From the NCBI GenBank assembly GCA_024644655.1, contig JAHEHJ010000007.1, positions 56,503 to 120,502 on the forward strand: a DNA stretch of 64,000 nucleotides, written 5' to 3'. The notes beneath the pieces were generated by a model. It made no database searches, was not told the origin of the DNA, and saw only the letters and a program-made list of their open reading frames with translations. A program made the translations under genes and the position numbers. How positions within the stretch are numbered: position 1 is the first letter of the stretch; each line of letters begins with the position of its first letter. The stretch comes from Flavobacterium sp. (lineage in GTDB: Bacteria; Bacteroidota; Bacteroidia; Flavobacteriales; Flavobacteriaceae). This document shows, piece after piece, positions 1-7,005 of the stretch.

Positions 1-1017
1 GGTAAATATGCGTTGAATAAGTATACAACCAAACTAGAACCTGTACCGACAACCAACTTAGTACTGAACTGGGCCGATGCGCGCAGTGAGTCGCACAACC
101 TAGACCACAACTTGTCTACGATTACCGTGCGTTCCCGAGACGGATTCCCATTCAACCTAGACGTGTCGCAAATCATACACGTGCCAGCCAACGAGGCACC
201 AAAAGTAATCGCACGTTTTGGTAGCATGACCAACCTAGTGTCGCAAGTACTAGAACCAACCATCGGGAACTACTTCCGTAACTCGGCTCAAGAAAGCGAT
301 GTGATTTCGTTCTTAAGCACTCGTAAAGAACGTCAAGAATCAGCACGTAACCACATCAAAGTGGTACTAGACGAATACAACGTAAATGCGGTAGATACGC
401 TTATCGGAGACATCGTACCACCCGATTCGCTTATGAAAACGTTGACCGATAGAAAGATAGCGGAAGAGGAACAAAAGACCTACCAAACCCAAAAAATGGC
501 ACAAGAACAACGCCAAGGGATGGAGAAAGAAACCGCTATTGCGGATATGCAGAAAGAAATCGTACGCGCATCTCAAAGTGTAGAGATTGCCCAACGTACC
601 GCTGATGCGACTGTAAAGAAAGCCGAAGGAGACGCAACCAGCTTGAAATTGAATGTGAATGCCGAAGCCGAAGCTACTAAAGCTAGAGCCGGTGCTCAAG
701 CCGAAGCGACTAAACTAAACGCCAGTGCCGAAGCGGAGAAAATCTCCAAAACCGGTTTGGCCGAAGCAGAGAAAATTATGGCCATCGGTAAATCAACAGC
801 CGAAGCCTACCAATTACAAGTATCGGCTATGGGTGGAGACAACTTTACCAAATACAAAATCACCGAAGAAATTGGTAAAGGCAACATCAAAGTAATTCCA
901 GACGTACTCATCTCAGGAACCAATGGCTCCGAAGGAGGCATCAGCGGATTACTAGGCATGAAACTCATGGAAATGATGGATGCCAAAAACGATTCCGAAA
1001 CGCCTAAGAAAAAATAG
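1..1017 (+). CDS. SPFH/band 7 (flotillin/prohibitin-like) protein, 5' truncated by window edge
   Basis: The reading frame is open from base 1 (GKYALNKYTT...), so the listed TTG start at 13 is internal and the N-terminus lies left of the window. The first ~150 visible residues look like the second half of an SPFH domain. A long charged helix follows (about 155-265), rich in Ala-Glu-Ala-x-Lys repeats such as AEAEATKARAGAQAEATK, typical of the flotillin/prohibitin coiled coil. The C-terminus is Gly-rich (SEGGISGLLGMKLMEMM). Proteins of this family form membrane-anchored oligomeric scaffolds; any N-terminal membrane anchor is not visible here. A strong terminator follows the stop. Confidence 0.85.
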   Translation, partial: GKYALNKYTTKLEPVPTTNLVLNWADARSESHNLDHNLSTITVRSRDGFPFNLDVSQIIHVPANEAPKVIARFGSMTNLVSQVLEPTIGNYFRNSAQESDVISFLSTRKERQESARNHIKVVLDEYNVNAVDTLIGDIVPPDSLMKTLTDRKIAEEEQKTYQTQKMAQEQRQGMEKETAIADMQKEIVRASQSVEIAQRTADATVKKAEGDATSLKLNVNAEAEATKARAGAQAEATKLNASAEAEKISKTGLAEAEKIMAIGKSTAEAYQLQVSAMGGDNFTKYKITEEIGKGNIKVIPDVLISGTNGSEGGISGLLGMKLMEMMDAKNDSETPKKK

Positions 1018-1037
1018 ACGTTTCCTATTCAAACAAA

Positions 1038-1064
1038 AACTCCGAGCACCACTCGGAGTTTTTT
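1038..1064 (+). terminator. Rho-independent terminator after SPFH gene
   Basis: Perfect 9-bp stem AACTCCGAG/CTCGGAGTT with a 5-nt loop, followed by a T run. It lies about 20 bases after the stop codon. Confidence 0.9.
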
Positions 1065-1084
1065 ATATAAATCAATTCCTTCTT

Positions 1085-1214
1085 TTGTCATGCCGACGAA
1101 GGAGGTATCACATCAACCTGAGTACGCATAAGTGATAACCTCAAAAGAAAACAAATTACGATCCCCAACTACTGTAAATTGCGACTGACAACTGAATACT
1201 GCAAACTGCGACTT
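1085..1214. repeat. Direct repeat copy R1
   Basis: Begins TTGTCATGCCGACGAAGGAG, then ATCACATCAA, ACGCATAAGTGATAACC, CCCCAACTACTGT and a tail rich in CTGCGACT. Near-identical units start at 1226 and 2551. No convincing ORF is conserved across the copies. Confidence 0.8.
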
Positions 1215-1225
1215 CTCCCCAATCC

Positions 1226-1350
1226 TTGTCATGCCGACGAAGGAGGGATCACATCAAACTTAGCACGCATAAGTGATAACCCCAAAAGAAAACAAATTTC
1301 TATCCCCAACTACTGTCTACTGAGACTGCGACTAAAAGCTGAGACTTCTT
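1226..1350. repeat. Direct repeat copy R2
   Basis: Second copy of the 1085 unit, 141 bases downstream. It keeps GTCATGCCGACGAAGGAGG, ACGCATAAGTGATAACC, CCCCAACTACTGT and the GACTGCGACT tail. It runs directly into the REP-like palindrome at 1364. Confidence 0.8.
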
Positions 1351-1363
1351 TCCCCCGCAACCG

Positions 1364-1399
1364 CGCGAAATGCAATTCGACGGAGTCAATCCTTTCGCG
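1364..1399 (+). repeat. REP-like palindrome, copy A (left inverted repeat of RAYT remnant)
   Basis: Imperfect palindrome with perfect ends CGCGAAA/TTTCGCG and inner ATT-GAC/GTC-AAT complementarity. Its 32-nt core occurs inverted at 1802-1833 and directly at 2437-2468. Confidence 0.85.
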
Positions 1400-1405
1400 T
1401 GGTTT

Positions 1406-1748
1406 CTAAACATCAAAGATTCTAAAAACAACAACATCATCAAGAATTCCTTTTTCTCCTGAATAATCTCTTGCACTACTTTATACATAGTCCTCGGGAT
1501 TGAATACCAAACCAGCCTGCACAGGATTGTCGTGAATATAATCGATTTTTTGTTTGATTACTTTATTGCTCCAAACTTAAATGGGTTTATTATCATGTCT
1601 CCAAACCTTTTTTCTTTTGACAATAAGCTAAGCTCTTCTGTAATAAATCTTTATACTCGTTTCGTATAAATACATCTAACCAGCCAACAACGGCAAAGCT
1701 TATACAATATAGACCCTTTGGATTATGGAATTTATAATTTCTGCTCAT
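1406..1748 (-). pseudogene. Decayed REP-associated tyrosine transposase (RAYT, IS200-like Y1 family)
   Basis: On the minus strand the ATG at 1748 opens MSRNYKFHNPKGLYCISFAV, continuing to NEYKDLLQKSLAYCQKKKGLE, the usual RAYT N-terminus. The frame then breaks. A second frame reads HDNKPI*VWSNKVIKQKIDYIHDNPVQAG and continues through NPEDYV*SSARDYSGEKGIL to a stop at 1406, the usual RAYT C-terminus. Roughly 70 residues of a normal ~180-aa protein are missing, including the His-hydrophobe-His motif and very likely the catalytic Tyr. Two further in-frame stops (about Glu to stop and Tyr to stop) confirm decay. The remnant sits between inverted REP-like palindromes, the usual layout of a RAYT with its REP pair. 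Assignment rests on recognised family motifs, not on a database search. Confidence 0.85.
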
Positions 1749-1801
1749 AAATCATATTTACTGACTATGTAAAAGTAAGAATTTATTTCAATAGTACCAT
1801 A

Positions 1802-1833
1802 CGAAAGGATTGACTCCGTCGAATTGCATTTCG
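1802..1833 (-). repeat. REP-like palindrome, copy B (right inverted repeat)
   Basis: CGAAAGGATTGACTCCGTCG followed by AATTGCATTTCG is the exact reverse complement of the 32-nt core of copy A. Copies A and B bracket the RAYT remnant. Confidence 0.88.
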
Positions 1834-1937
1834 TTCGGGAGCGGGGATGCTTCGACCCGGAAAATTTAGAAATAGAAATAAAATAATTAATATTGCAAAC
1901 AATTTAGAGTAAACACCTAAAAATCAATTATAAAGCC

Positions 1938-1945
1938 TACCTTTG
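1938..1945 (+). promoter_or_regulatory. Bacteroidota -7 box of the cold-shock gene
   Basis: TACCTTTG matches TAnnTTTG and lies 20 bases before the ATG, so the transcript leader is short. Confidence 0.6.
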
Positions 1946-1965
1946 CCTTTTAATAATTTATTTTT

Positions 1966-2157
1966 ATGAACGAAGGAACAATTAAATTTTTCAATGAAGC
2001 CAAAGGCTTCGGATTTATTACGCCAAGTAATGGTGGAGCAGACATATTTGTACATGCAACAGGCCTAAATGGCCAAGTACGTGAAAACGACAAAGTGTCT
2101 TATGATGTATCAAATGGTCAAAAAGGGCCAACTGCAACAAATGTAAACGTTATCTAA
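1966..2157 (+). CDS. Cold-shock domain protein (CspA family)
   Basis: 63 residues, the full length of a single cold-shock domain. It shows RNP1-like KGFGFITP (about 14-21) and RNP2-like DIFVHAT (about 26-32), so a five-stranded OB fold binding single-stranded RNA or DNA is expected. Such proteins act as RNA chaperones in the cytoplasm. It has its own promoter box and terminator, so it is monocistronic. The gene is intact although repeat DNA flanks it on both sides. Confidence 0.95.
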   Translation: MNEGTIKFFNEAKGFGFITPSNGGADIFVHATGLNGQVRENDKVSYDVSNGQKGPTATNVNVI

Positions 2158-2186
2158 GATATATAGTTACAAGTGTTTATCAAAAG

Positions 2187-2212
2187 CCAATCCTTAGGAT
2201 TGGTTTTTTTTT
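2187..2212 (+). terminator. Terminator of the cold-shock gene
   Basis: CCAATCC/GGATTGG stem, 3-nt loop and 9 Ts. Confidence 0.88.
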
Positions 2213-2344
2213 GTTTAGTACTTGAACAGTATGTCCAAGTTCATGCAAAACTATATGCAGAGCAGGCAATAAAACTGTAGAATAAATCATTGGAAAAACT
2301 CAAAACAACAATCTTAAACCATCAATTCGAAAACAAACCCGATC

Positions 2345-2390
2345 GCGCGGATTTGTACACGAGCTTGCTACTGCCAAAGGAAATCCGTGC
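2345..2390. repeat. Inverted repeat GCGCGGATTT...AAATCCGTGC
   Basis: 10-bp arms with one mismatch enclose 26 bases. It lies in the gene-free stretch after the cold-shock gene and just before REP copy C. The ORF called over it (2290-2505) reads through repeat DNA and is not credited. Confidence 0.6.
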
Positions 2391-2436
2391 CCGCAAACTA
2401 CTTCCCTGCTACTTTATGCACTGCCCCGCTAACGCT

Positions 2437-2478
2437 CGAAATGCAATTCGACGGAGTCAATCCTTTCGCGTGGTTCTA
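2437..2478 (+). repeat. REP-like palindrome, copy C
   Basis: The 32-nt core at 2437-2468 is identical to copy A, and the match continues into CGTGGTT as in copy A. No transposase remnant is visible next to it, so it is a solo element. Confidence 0.85.
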
Positions 2479-2550
2479 TTTTATACTCCTGTAAACTGCG
2501 ACTGACAACTGAATACTGAATACTGCAAACTGCGACTTCTTTCCCAAACC

Positions 2551-2675
2551 TTGTCATGCCAACGAAGGAGGTATCACATCAACCTGAGTACGCAAAAGTG
2601 ATAACCCCAAAAGATAACAAATTTCTATCCCCAACTACTGTCCACTGCGACTGAGACTAAAAACTGCGACTGCTC
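2551..2675. repeat. Direct repeat copy R3
   Basis: Third copy of the R1/R2 unit (TTGTCATGCCAACGAAGGAG...AAGTGATAACC...CCCCAACTACTGT). The bases before it (2490-2540) also repeat the CAACTGAATACTG / CAAACTGCGACTTCT tail of R1. It ends just short of the lipoprotein gene at 2685. Confidence 0.8.
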
Positions 2676-2684
2676 CCCATGCTA

Positions 2685-3269
2685 CTAGTATTTCGGAGTC
2701 TTACTCTGAATGGCATGAATCAAACTATCTTCACTGTGTATGGTAGTCTCAAATTCCTTTTTGTCTGGTAAATTATCCTTTTGATATTGAACCATTACGG
2801 GCAAAGTCAACACTATTTTTAATACGGTATGACAATCTTCTATAGACAGTTTTTTGTCATTTATAGTTGTATACAGACCTTTTAACTCCTTACTTTTTTC
2901 AAAATACTGTTGGTTGCTTTTCTCTAGTAAGGCAAGGATTCTTTTTCTAGTAACACTGTCTTTGATTACTTGTGCCTGATGGGTTGCAGTAGCATAATAA
3001 TTTTCAGACTTACTAGTATAGTTGTAGTATTTCTTGTGAATCTCACCCGTATCAAAATTTTCGATTTCAGTTTCGATTTTCTGCAATTCAGCCGACTTTG
3101 AAACTAAATCTTGGTAAACCTCTTCGACTAGATTTCCATTTGCACTCCCTCTAGAATACGATTTGTCTTTTAATGCTTCTGGAATTTCTTTAGTATTCTC
3201 TATAGGTGCCGTTTCTTTTTTACAAGAAATTATTGTGATAACAAGCAGTAATACAAGGGTTTTATTCAT
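2685..3269 (-). CDS. Hypothetical lipoprotein, helical
   Basis: 194 residues. It starts MNKTLVLLLVITIISCKK, a lipoprotein signal with Cys17 as the probable lipidated residue. The mature part is charged and helix-rich (residues ~45-150), with no enzyme motif I recognise. It is probably anchored in the envelope facing the periplasm. Monocistronic as far as visible; no function can be assigned. Confidence 0.75.
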   Translation of the reverse strand: MNKTLVLLLVITIISCKKETAPIENTKEIPEALKDKSYSRGSANGNLVEEVYQDLVSKSAELQKIETEIENFDTGEIHKKYYNYTSKSENYYATATHQAQVIKDSVTRKRILALLEKSNQQYFEKSKELKGLYTTINDKKLSIEDCHTVLKIVLTLPVMVQYQKDNLPDKKEFETTIHSEDSLIHAIQSKTPKY

Positions 3270-3379
3270 TATTCTTGAAGTTATAAATTAAGTTAATATC
3301 CGCATTATTAAGCATCAAATTAGTAGTGAAATTCTTCCAAATATACTAATTTTTTCTCAAATACCAATCCGTTTTTGGG

Positions 3380-3558
3380 ACTCTCAAAGTGACTTTTTCA
3401 CCCCAAAAGGAACATCTTTCCAATTCCCTAGGACGACTTTTTAGCTCCGTCAAGGTGGAGTTACATGTAGGTCAGGACGGAGGGAAATCTCTGTCAGCAC
3501 GTTCTGGCGAAAAGTTTCGTAAAAAAAGCCCCAAGAAGACAGGCTCCTCGGGGCTTTT
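3380..3558 (+). ncRNA. Possible structured small RNA ending in a terminator
   Basis: This gene-free stretch is less AT-rich than its surroundings. It holds small self-complementary elements (CTCC-gtcaaggt-GGAG) and ends in a terminator at 3526-3558. I cannot match it to a known RNA family and see no clean TAnnTTTG box ahead of it. Support is only composition, hairpins and the terminator. Confidence 0.25.
3526..3558. terminator. Terminator-like hairpin
   Basis: AAGCCCC...GGGGCTT with further imperfect pairing inside, A run on the left and T run on the right, so it could act in either direction. No confident gene ends here. Confidence 0.65.
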
Positions 3559-3598
3559 ATATACATAAAATTTTAAATTGGATAGAATAGAGAGGGCG

Positions 3599-3802
3599 TT
3601 AACTAACACAAGGGACCCAACACGCATTCCTGCACCTTGAAACATACACAGTAACTTTCGTGGCTACACGTTGCGTTACAGTCATAGCATCACATACTAC
3701 TTCCACTCTACTCGCTTGGTGGTATACTCCACCCAAAACAAGACCACCCAAGTCTGCCACAGCCAACATTACATACTCTAGTATTCCAATCCAAAGTTCC
3801 AT
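3599..3802 (-). CDS. Doubtful small ORF, possibly a 67-aa hypothetical protein
   Basis: The 3599-3855 stretch is open on both strands: 67 aa on minus (MELWIGILEYVMLAVADLGG...) and a frame without ATG on plus (starting at GTG 3660). The composition is less AT-rich than the flanks. The minus frame has an ATG and a hydrophobic N-terminus; the plus frame ends RLLKREKV. Neither matches a family I know, and coding is not established. Confidence 0.2.
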   Translation of the reverse strand: MELWIGILEYVMLAVADLGGLVLGGVYHQASRVEVVCDAMTVTQRVATKVTVYVSRCRNACWVPCVS

Positions 3803-3865
3803 AGGTTTCGTTTTAGGTTTAGCTATTAGACTCTTAAAAAGGGAAAAGGTTTAATTAGAGGGAAA

Positions 3866-4090
3866 AAAAGGTGGTTGATTGTAGGTGGTTGGTGGTAGGT
3901 TTTAGGTGGTTGGCAGTAGGCAGAATACACTCATAATCTCTTATTACTTCCAATTTCAAATTTCACAATTCGTAAATCGAATATCATAAATCGTATATAG
4001 GATCTCTATTATTTCCGTAAATTTACAATTCACCACTAAGGCAATACTTTAGACAATCTTTAGAATCCACTAAGTAATTTTAAATAGTAA
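3866..4090. other. Low-complexity intergenic stretch
   Basis: GGTGGTTG/GTAGGTGG-type runs (3870-3925) are followed by TCGAATATCATAAATCGTATATAG (3977-4000). No gene is visible. The second part resembles the CGTATATCG-rich stretches at 10310, 61641 and 63450. Confidence 0.6.
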
Positions 4091-4120
4091 ACGTATAATC
4101 TTTGCTAAAACTAAAATAAT

Positions 4121-4597
4121 ATGATAGCCTCAACACACCTTCATGCGATGGTAATTCATTTTCCCATTGCATTACTTATAATCGGGTTTTTAAGTGAATT
4201 ACTCAGTCTTTTACTAAAGAAACCTTTTTTTAATCAAGCGGCTTTTTACTTATTAATAGTAGGTACTTTTGGAACTATTGTAGCCTATCTATCAGGTGAT
4301 GCTGCAGGCGAAGGTATGGAAGAAGGAACTTTAGGAAAAGCCATAGGGATGCATGAAGAAGCTGCATTGATAACCTTGTGGTTAACCATACTTACATGCT
4401 TAGTATATAGCGCAATACTGATTTTTAAATACCAAAACAAATGGTCAAAATTAATTAGTGTATTACTATTTGCTATGGTAATTGGAGCAGTTACTCGTAC
4501 AGCCTATTTAGGCGGACAATTGGTTTACAAACATGGAGCTGGTGTAGAGTTGGGATTACCTACTTTTAACGAAGCTGACAGTAATTCAAATCCGTAA
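4121..4597 (+). CDS. DUF2231 integral membrane protein
   Basis: 158 residues with four predicted membrane helices (about 12-30, 42-58, 82-102, 110-130). The N-terminal THLHAMVIHFP pattern, the loop LSGDAAGEGMEEG, a later MHEEAA and the C-terminal RTAYLGGQLVYKHG are typical of DUF2231. The conserved His residues near the membrane are suggestive of heme or metal ligation, but this is inference. TAATCTTTG at 4092 may be a promoter with a 3-nt spacer. The gene is 24 bases before the response regulator, so co-transcription is likely. A paralogue lies at 7732. Confidence 0.85.
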   Translation: MIASTHLHAMVIHFPIALLIIGFLSELLSLLLKKPFFNQAAFYLLIVGTFGTIVAYLSGDAAGEGMEEGTLGKAIGMHEEAALITLWLTILTCLVYSAILIFKYQNKWSKLISVLLFAMVIGAVTRTAYLGGQLVYKHGAGVELGLPTFNEADSNSNP

Positions 4598-4621
4598 AAG
4601 AGTTCTTAAATAAAAAAACAA

Positions 4622-5299
4622 ATGAGAATTTTAATAGTAGAAGACGAATCGGCTATTTCAGGTTTCTTAAAGGAAGGACTGGAAGAAGAAGGTTTTGCCG
4701 TAGATGTAGCAGATAATGGAAGAAAAGGTCTTGAGCTAGCATTAGATTATATAGATGAATATGATGTAATGCTATTGGATTGGATGTTGCCCGGTGTCAG
4801 TGGCATCGAAATTTGTCGCAGCGTTCGGAAAGTAAACCAAGTGGTTCCAATTATTTTCTTAACCGCTAAAAACACCGTTGACGATACCGTTTTTGGATTA
4901 GAAACAGGTGCCAACGACTATTTAAAAAAACCTTTTGCTTTCGAAGAATTAGTAGCCCGCATTAGAGTATTAATGCGTAAAAATACTGGCGAACAAAACG
5001 TTTTTACAACTGGGGATATTCAGTTGAATATTGAAGTACATGAAGTTACCAAAGCAGGAAAACAAATCATATTAACCCAAAAAGAATTTGCGCTATTAGA
5101 GTTATTACTTCGCAACAAAGGTAAAGTGTGCCGGCGTACCCGAATCATGGAAAAAATATGGGATGTGCATTTTGACAAAGACACCGCAGTAATTGACGTT
5201 TTCATCAATGGCTTGCGCAAAAAACTAGATGATAAAGACTCCGAATCTTTTATCCAAACCATAAGGGGTGTCGGATATCGAATTACTATTGAAGAATGA
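4622..5299 (+). CDS. OmpR/PhoB-family response regulator
   Basis: 225 residues. The receiver domain (1-115) has acidic residues E7/D8, phospho-acceptor Asp53 in MLLDWMLP, a Thr in FLTAKN and Lys in YLKKPF. The C-terminal winged helix (~125-222) ends with TIRGVGYRI, the standard OmpR-type wing. It acts as a DNA-binding transcription factor switched by the kinase encoded next; the two genes overlap by ATGA. The flanking DUF2231, lipoprotein, rubrerythrin and VIT1 genes are the obvious candidate targets, though no operator repeat is recognisable. Confidence 0.95.
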   Translation: MRILIVEDESAISGFLKEGLEEEGFAVDVADNGRKGLELALDYIDEYDVMLLDWMLPGVSGIEICRSVRKVNQVVPIIFLTAKNTVDDTVFGLETGANDYLKKPFAFEELVARIRVLMRKNTGEQNVFTTGDIQLNIEVHEVTKAGKQIILTQKEFALLELLLRNKGKVCRRTRIMEKIWDVHFDKDTAVIDVFINGLRKKLDDKDSESFIQTIRGVGYRITIEE

Positions 5300-6672
5300 A
5301 ATTAAGCTTTAAAAAAAGAATAGCTACTTATAACTTGATTGCAATTGCAACATTAACTGCAATTGCATTTATTGGTATTTATGCCGTTGTATACTATACT
5401 TCATACAAGCACTTAGACGACGATATCTTTACCGAAAAATCAGAAGTGTTCTCCAATTTGGATTGGGATGATGATGCCATTATCATGAACAAAATGCCCG
5501 AATGGGAAGAAGCAGAACACAAGCAAATAGAAGTCAACCCAACCTTTATACAGATTGTTGATATAAATGGTGAAACTATTTTTAAATCGGCTAACCTTCA
5601 GAAAAATCACTTTCTCTTTAATCCCAAAAATAAAACAACCGTTTTCTATAACGCAACAATCAACAAACAAAAAATAAGACAAGGACAGTTTCCTATATTC
5701 AATGACGATAGAAAAATAATTGGACAACTTACCATTGGTGTATCACAACAAGAATCCTATAACGTATTACACAATCTACTAATTGTGCTGCTCACCACTT
5801 ATATTGTAATCATTTCGATTTTATATTTCATTATGATCTTTGTGGCTTCCAAAGCCATCGCTCCTATAAATCAATTGATTCAATCAGCTTCTCAAATTAA
5901 TTATGCCAACATCAATTCTCGCTTACCATTACCTGAAAACGCGGATGAAATCCATCAATTAGCAACAACTATTAATGAATTATTGAGTCGATTGGAAAAC
6001 AGCTTTTACCAACAAAAACAATTTACTTCCGATGCTTCACATGAAATGCAAACACCTTTAGCAGGAATCAAGGGTATCATTGAAGTACTTCTGCGAAAAC
6101 CAAGAACCCCAGAGCGGTATGAGGAAAAAATGAGAGAAGTGTTAGTGCAAACCAATCGTTTATCCCAATTACATGACCAATTATTGCAATTGGCACGTTT
6201 AGAATCATCAGTTCTTGTAGCAAAGAAGGAACAAATCTATTTGGCTGAGACCGTTGAAAAAACTATAAAAAATCATAAAGAACATAGCAATAGCAATGCA
6301 ATACAAATTCAGAACAATATCCCCACAGCAACAATAGTATGGTCTGACAACCTATTGTTAGAAATGATACTAGATAACTTAATCTCCAATGCTATTAAAT
6401 ATAATAAAACAAGGGGAAACATCTTCATCAATTGGGACCAACCAAAAAGAACCTTAAGTATTACAGATGAAGGCATAGGCATTGATTCTGACCAACTACC
6501 ATTCCTGTTTAACCGCTTCTTTAGAGCCGATGATTCCCGAAGTTCTAAAATCCCTGGAAACGGTTTAGGCCTTTCTATTGCAAAGCGTTTGTGTGATACT
6601 CAAAATATCCAACTATCAGTAAGTAGCATAAAAAGCAAAGGCACTACTTTTCTACTACAATTTCCTGCCTAA
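5296..6672 (+). CDS. Membrane sensor histidine kinase
   Basis: 458 residues. TM1 (~13-35), an extracytoplasmic sensor of ~120 residues, TM2 (~160-185) and a HAMP segment lead to HisKA with His249 in SDASHEMQTPL. The ATPase domain has the N box (DNLISNAIKYNK, N361), G1 (DEGIGID, ~391) and G2 (GNGLGLSIAK, ~421). It phosphorylates the upstream regulator, with which it overlaps by 4 nt. The sensor part resembles the general CusS/ArlS-type kinases; the signal is unknown. Context suggests metal or oxidative stress. Confidence 0.95.
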   Translation: MKLSFKKRIATYNLIAIATLTAIAFIGIYAVVYYTSYKHLDDDIFTEKSEVFSNLDWDDDAIIMNKMPEWEEAEHKQIEVNPTFIQIVDINGETIFKSANLQKNHFLFNPKNKTTVFYNATINKQKIRQGQFPIFNDDRKIIGQLTIGVSQQESYNVLHNLLIVLLTTYIVIISILYFIMIFVASKAIAPINQLIQSASQINYANINSRLPLPENADEIHQLATTINELLSRLENSFYQQKQFTSDASHEMQTPLAGIKGIIEVLLRKPRTPERYEEKMREVLVQTNRLSQLHDQLLQLARLESSVLVAKKEQIYLAETVEKTIKNHKEHSNSNAIQIQNNIPTATIVWSDNLLLEMILDNLISNAIKYNKTRGNIFINWDQPKRTLSITDEGIGIDSDQLPFLFNRFFRADDSRSSKIPGNGLGLSIAKRLCDTQNIQLSVSSIKSKGTTFLLQFPA

Positions 6673-6703
6673 AACTTTAGCTGATTTTAAGATTACACTT
6701 AGA

Positions 6704-6731
6704 AAAGGTAAAGACGACCCGTCTGACCTTT
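6704..6731. other. Hairpin between the kinase and lipoprotein genes
   Basis: AAAGGT/ACCTTT outer arms and AGAC/GTCT inner arms with a short central loop. There is no T run, so it is more likely an operator, mRNA processing or stability element than a terminator. Confidence 0.45.
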
Positions 6732-6762
6732 ACACTATTATAAATCTTTAATCAGTTATCTC

Positions 6763-6978
6763 ATGAAAACGAAAATCATCACCTTAGGCGTACTTCTTGT
6801 AGCACTCCACTTTACTTCTTGTAAAAACAACGAAGCACCAGCACCAGAAACTCCAACAACCACAGTGGCACCAACTCAAGTTGATACAACAAATCAAACT
6901 GCTGCTACTCCTAAAGATTCTATTGTACCAACAGAAAAAGGAGAAAAAGAAGCCAACGAAAAAAATGAAAAAGAGTAA
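6763..6978 (+). CDS. Small lipoprotein, Pro/Thr-rich and Glu/Lys tail
   Basis: 71 residues. The signal MKTKIITLGVLLVALHFTSC has a lipobox Cys20. The mature part is a disordered Pro/Thr/Ala stretch followed by a charged tail (GEKEANEKNEKE), with no domain. It lies between the kinase and rubrerythrin genes (27 bases to the latter) and is read in the same direction. It may be a small accessory of the exported rubrerythrin, but only position supports that. Confidence 0.7.
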   Translation: MKTKIITLGVLLVALHFTSCKNNEAPAPETPTTTVAPTQVDTTNQTAATPKDSIVPTEKGEKEANEKNEKE

Positions 6979-7005
6979 TTAATCACTGAAATAAAAATTG
7001 ATATC

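Noticed and set aside
1179-1409. 76-aa plus-strand ORF
   Set aside because: It runs through repeats R1/R2 and REP copy A, and shows no conserved protein pattern; the RAYT remnant explains the region better.
1300-1488. 62-aa minus-strand ORF
   Set aside because: It is an out-of-frame reading of the RAYT C-terminus and the repeat.
2290-2505. 71-aa ORF
   Set aside because: Starts at TTG and is made of inverted repeat and REP copy C sequence.
3380-3560. tmRNA or 6S RNA
   Set aside because: I could not find the tRNA-like ends or tag reading frame of tmRNA, nor a 6S-like bulged helix.
3660-3854. 64-aa plus-strand ORF
   Set aside because: GTG start with no upstream ATG and no recognised motif; kept only as part of the doubtful 3599 entry.
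4622-6672. Metal-resistance (CusRS) system
   Set aside because: Kinase and regulator fit generally, but no efflux pump or metal-binding sensor residues are adjacent.
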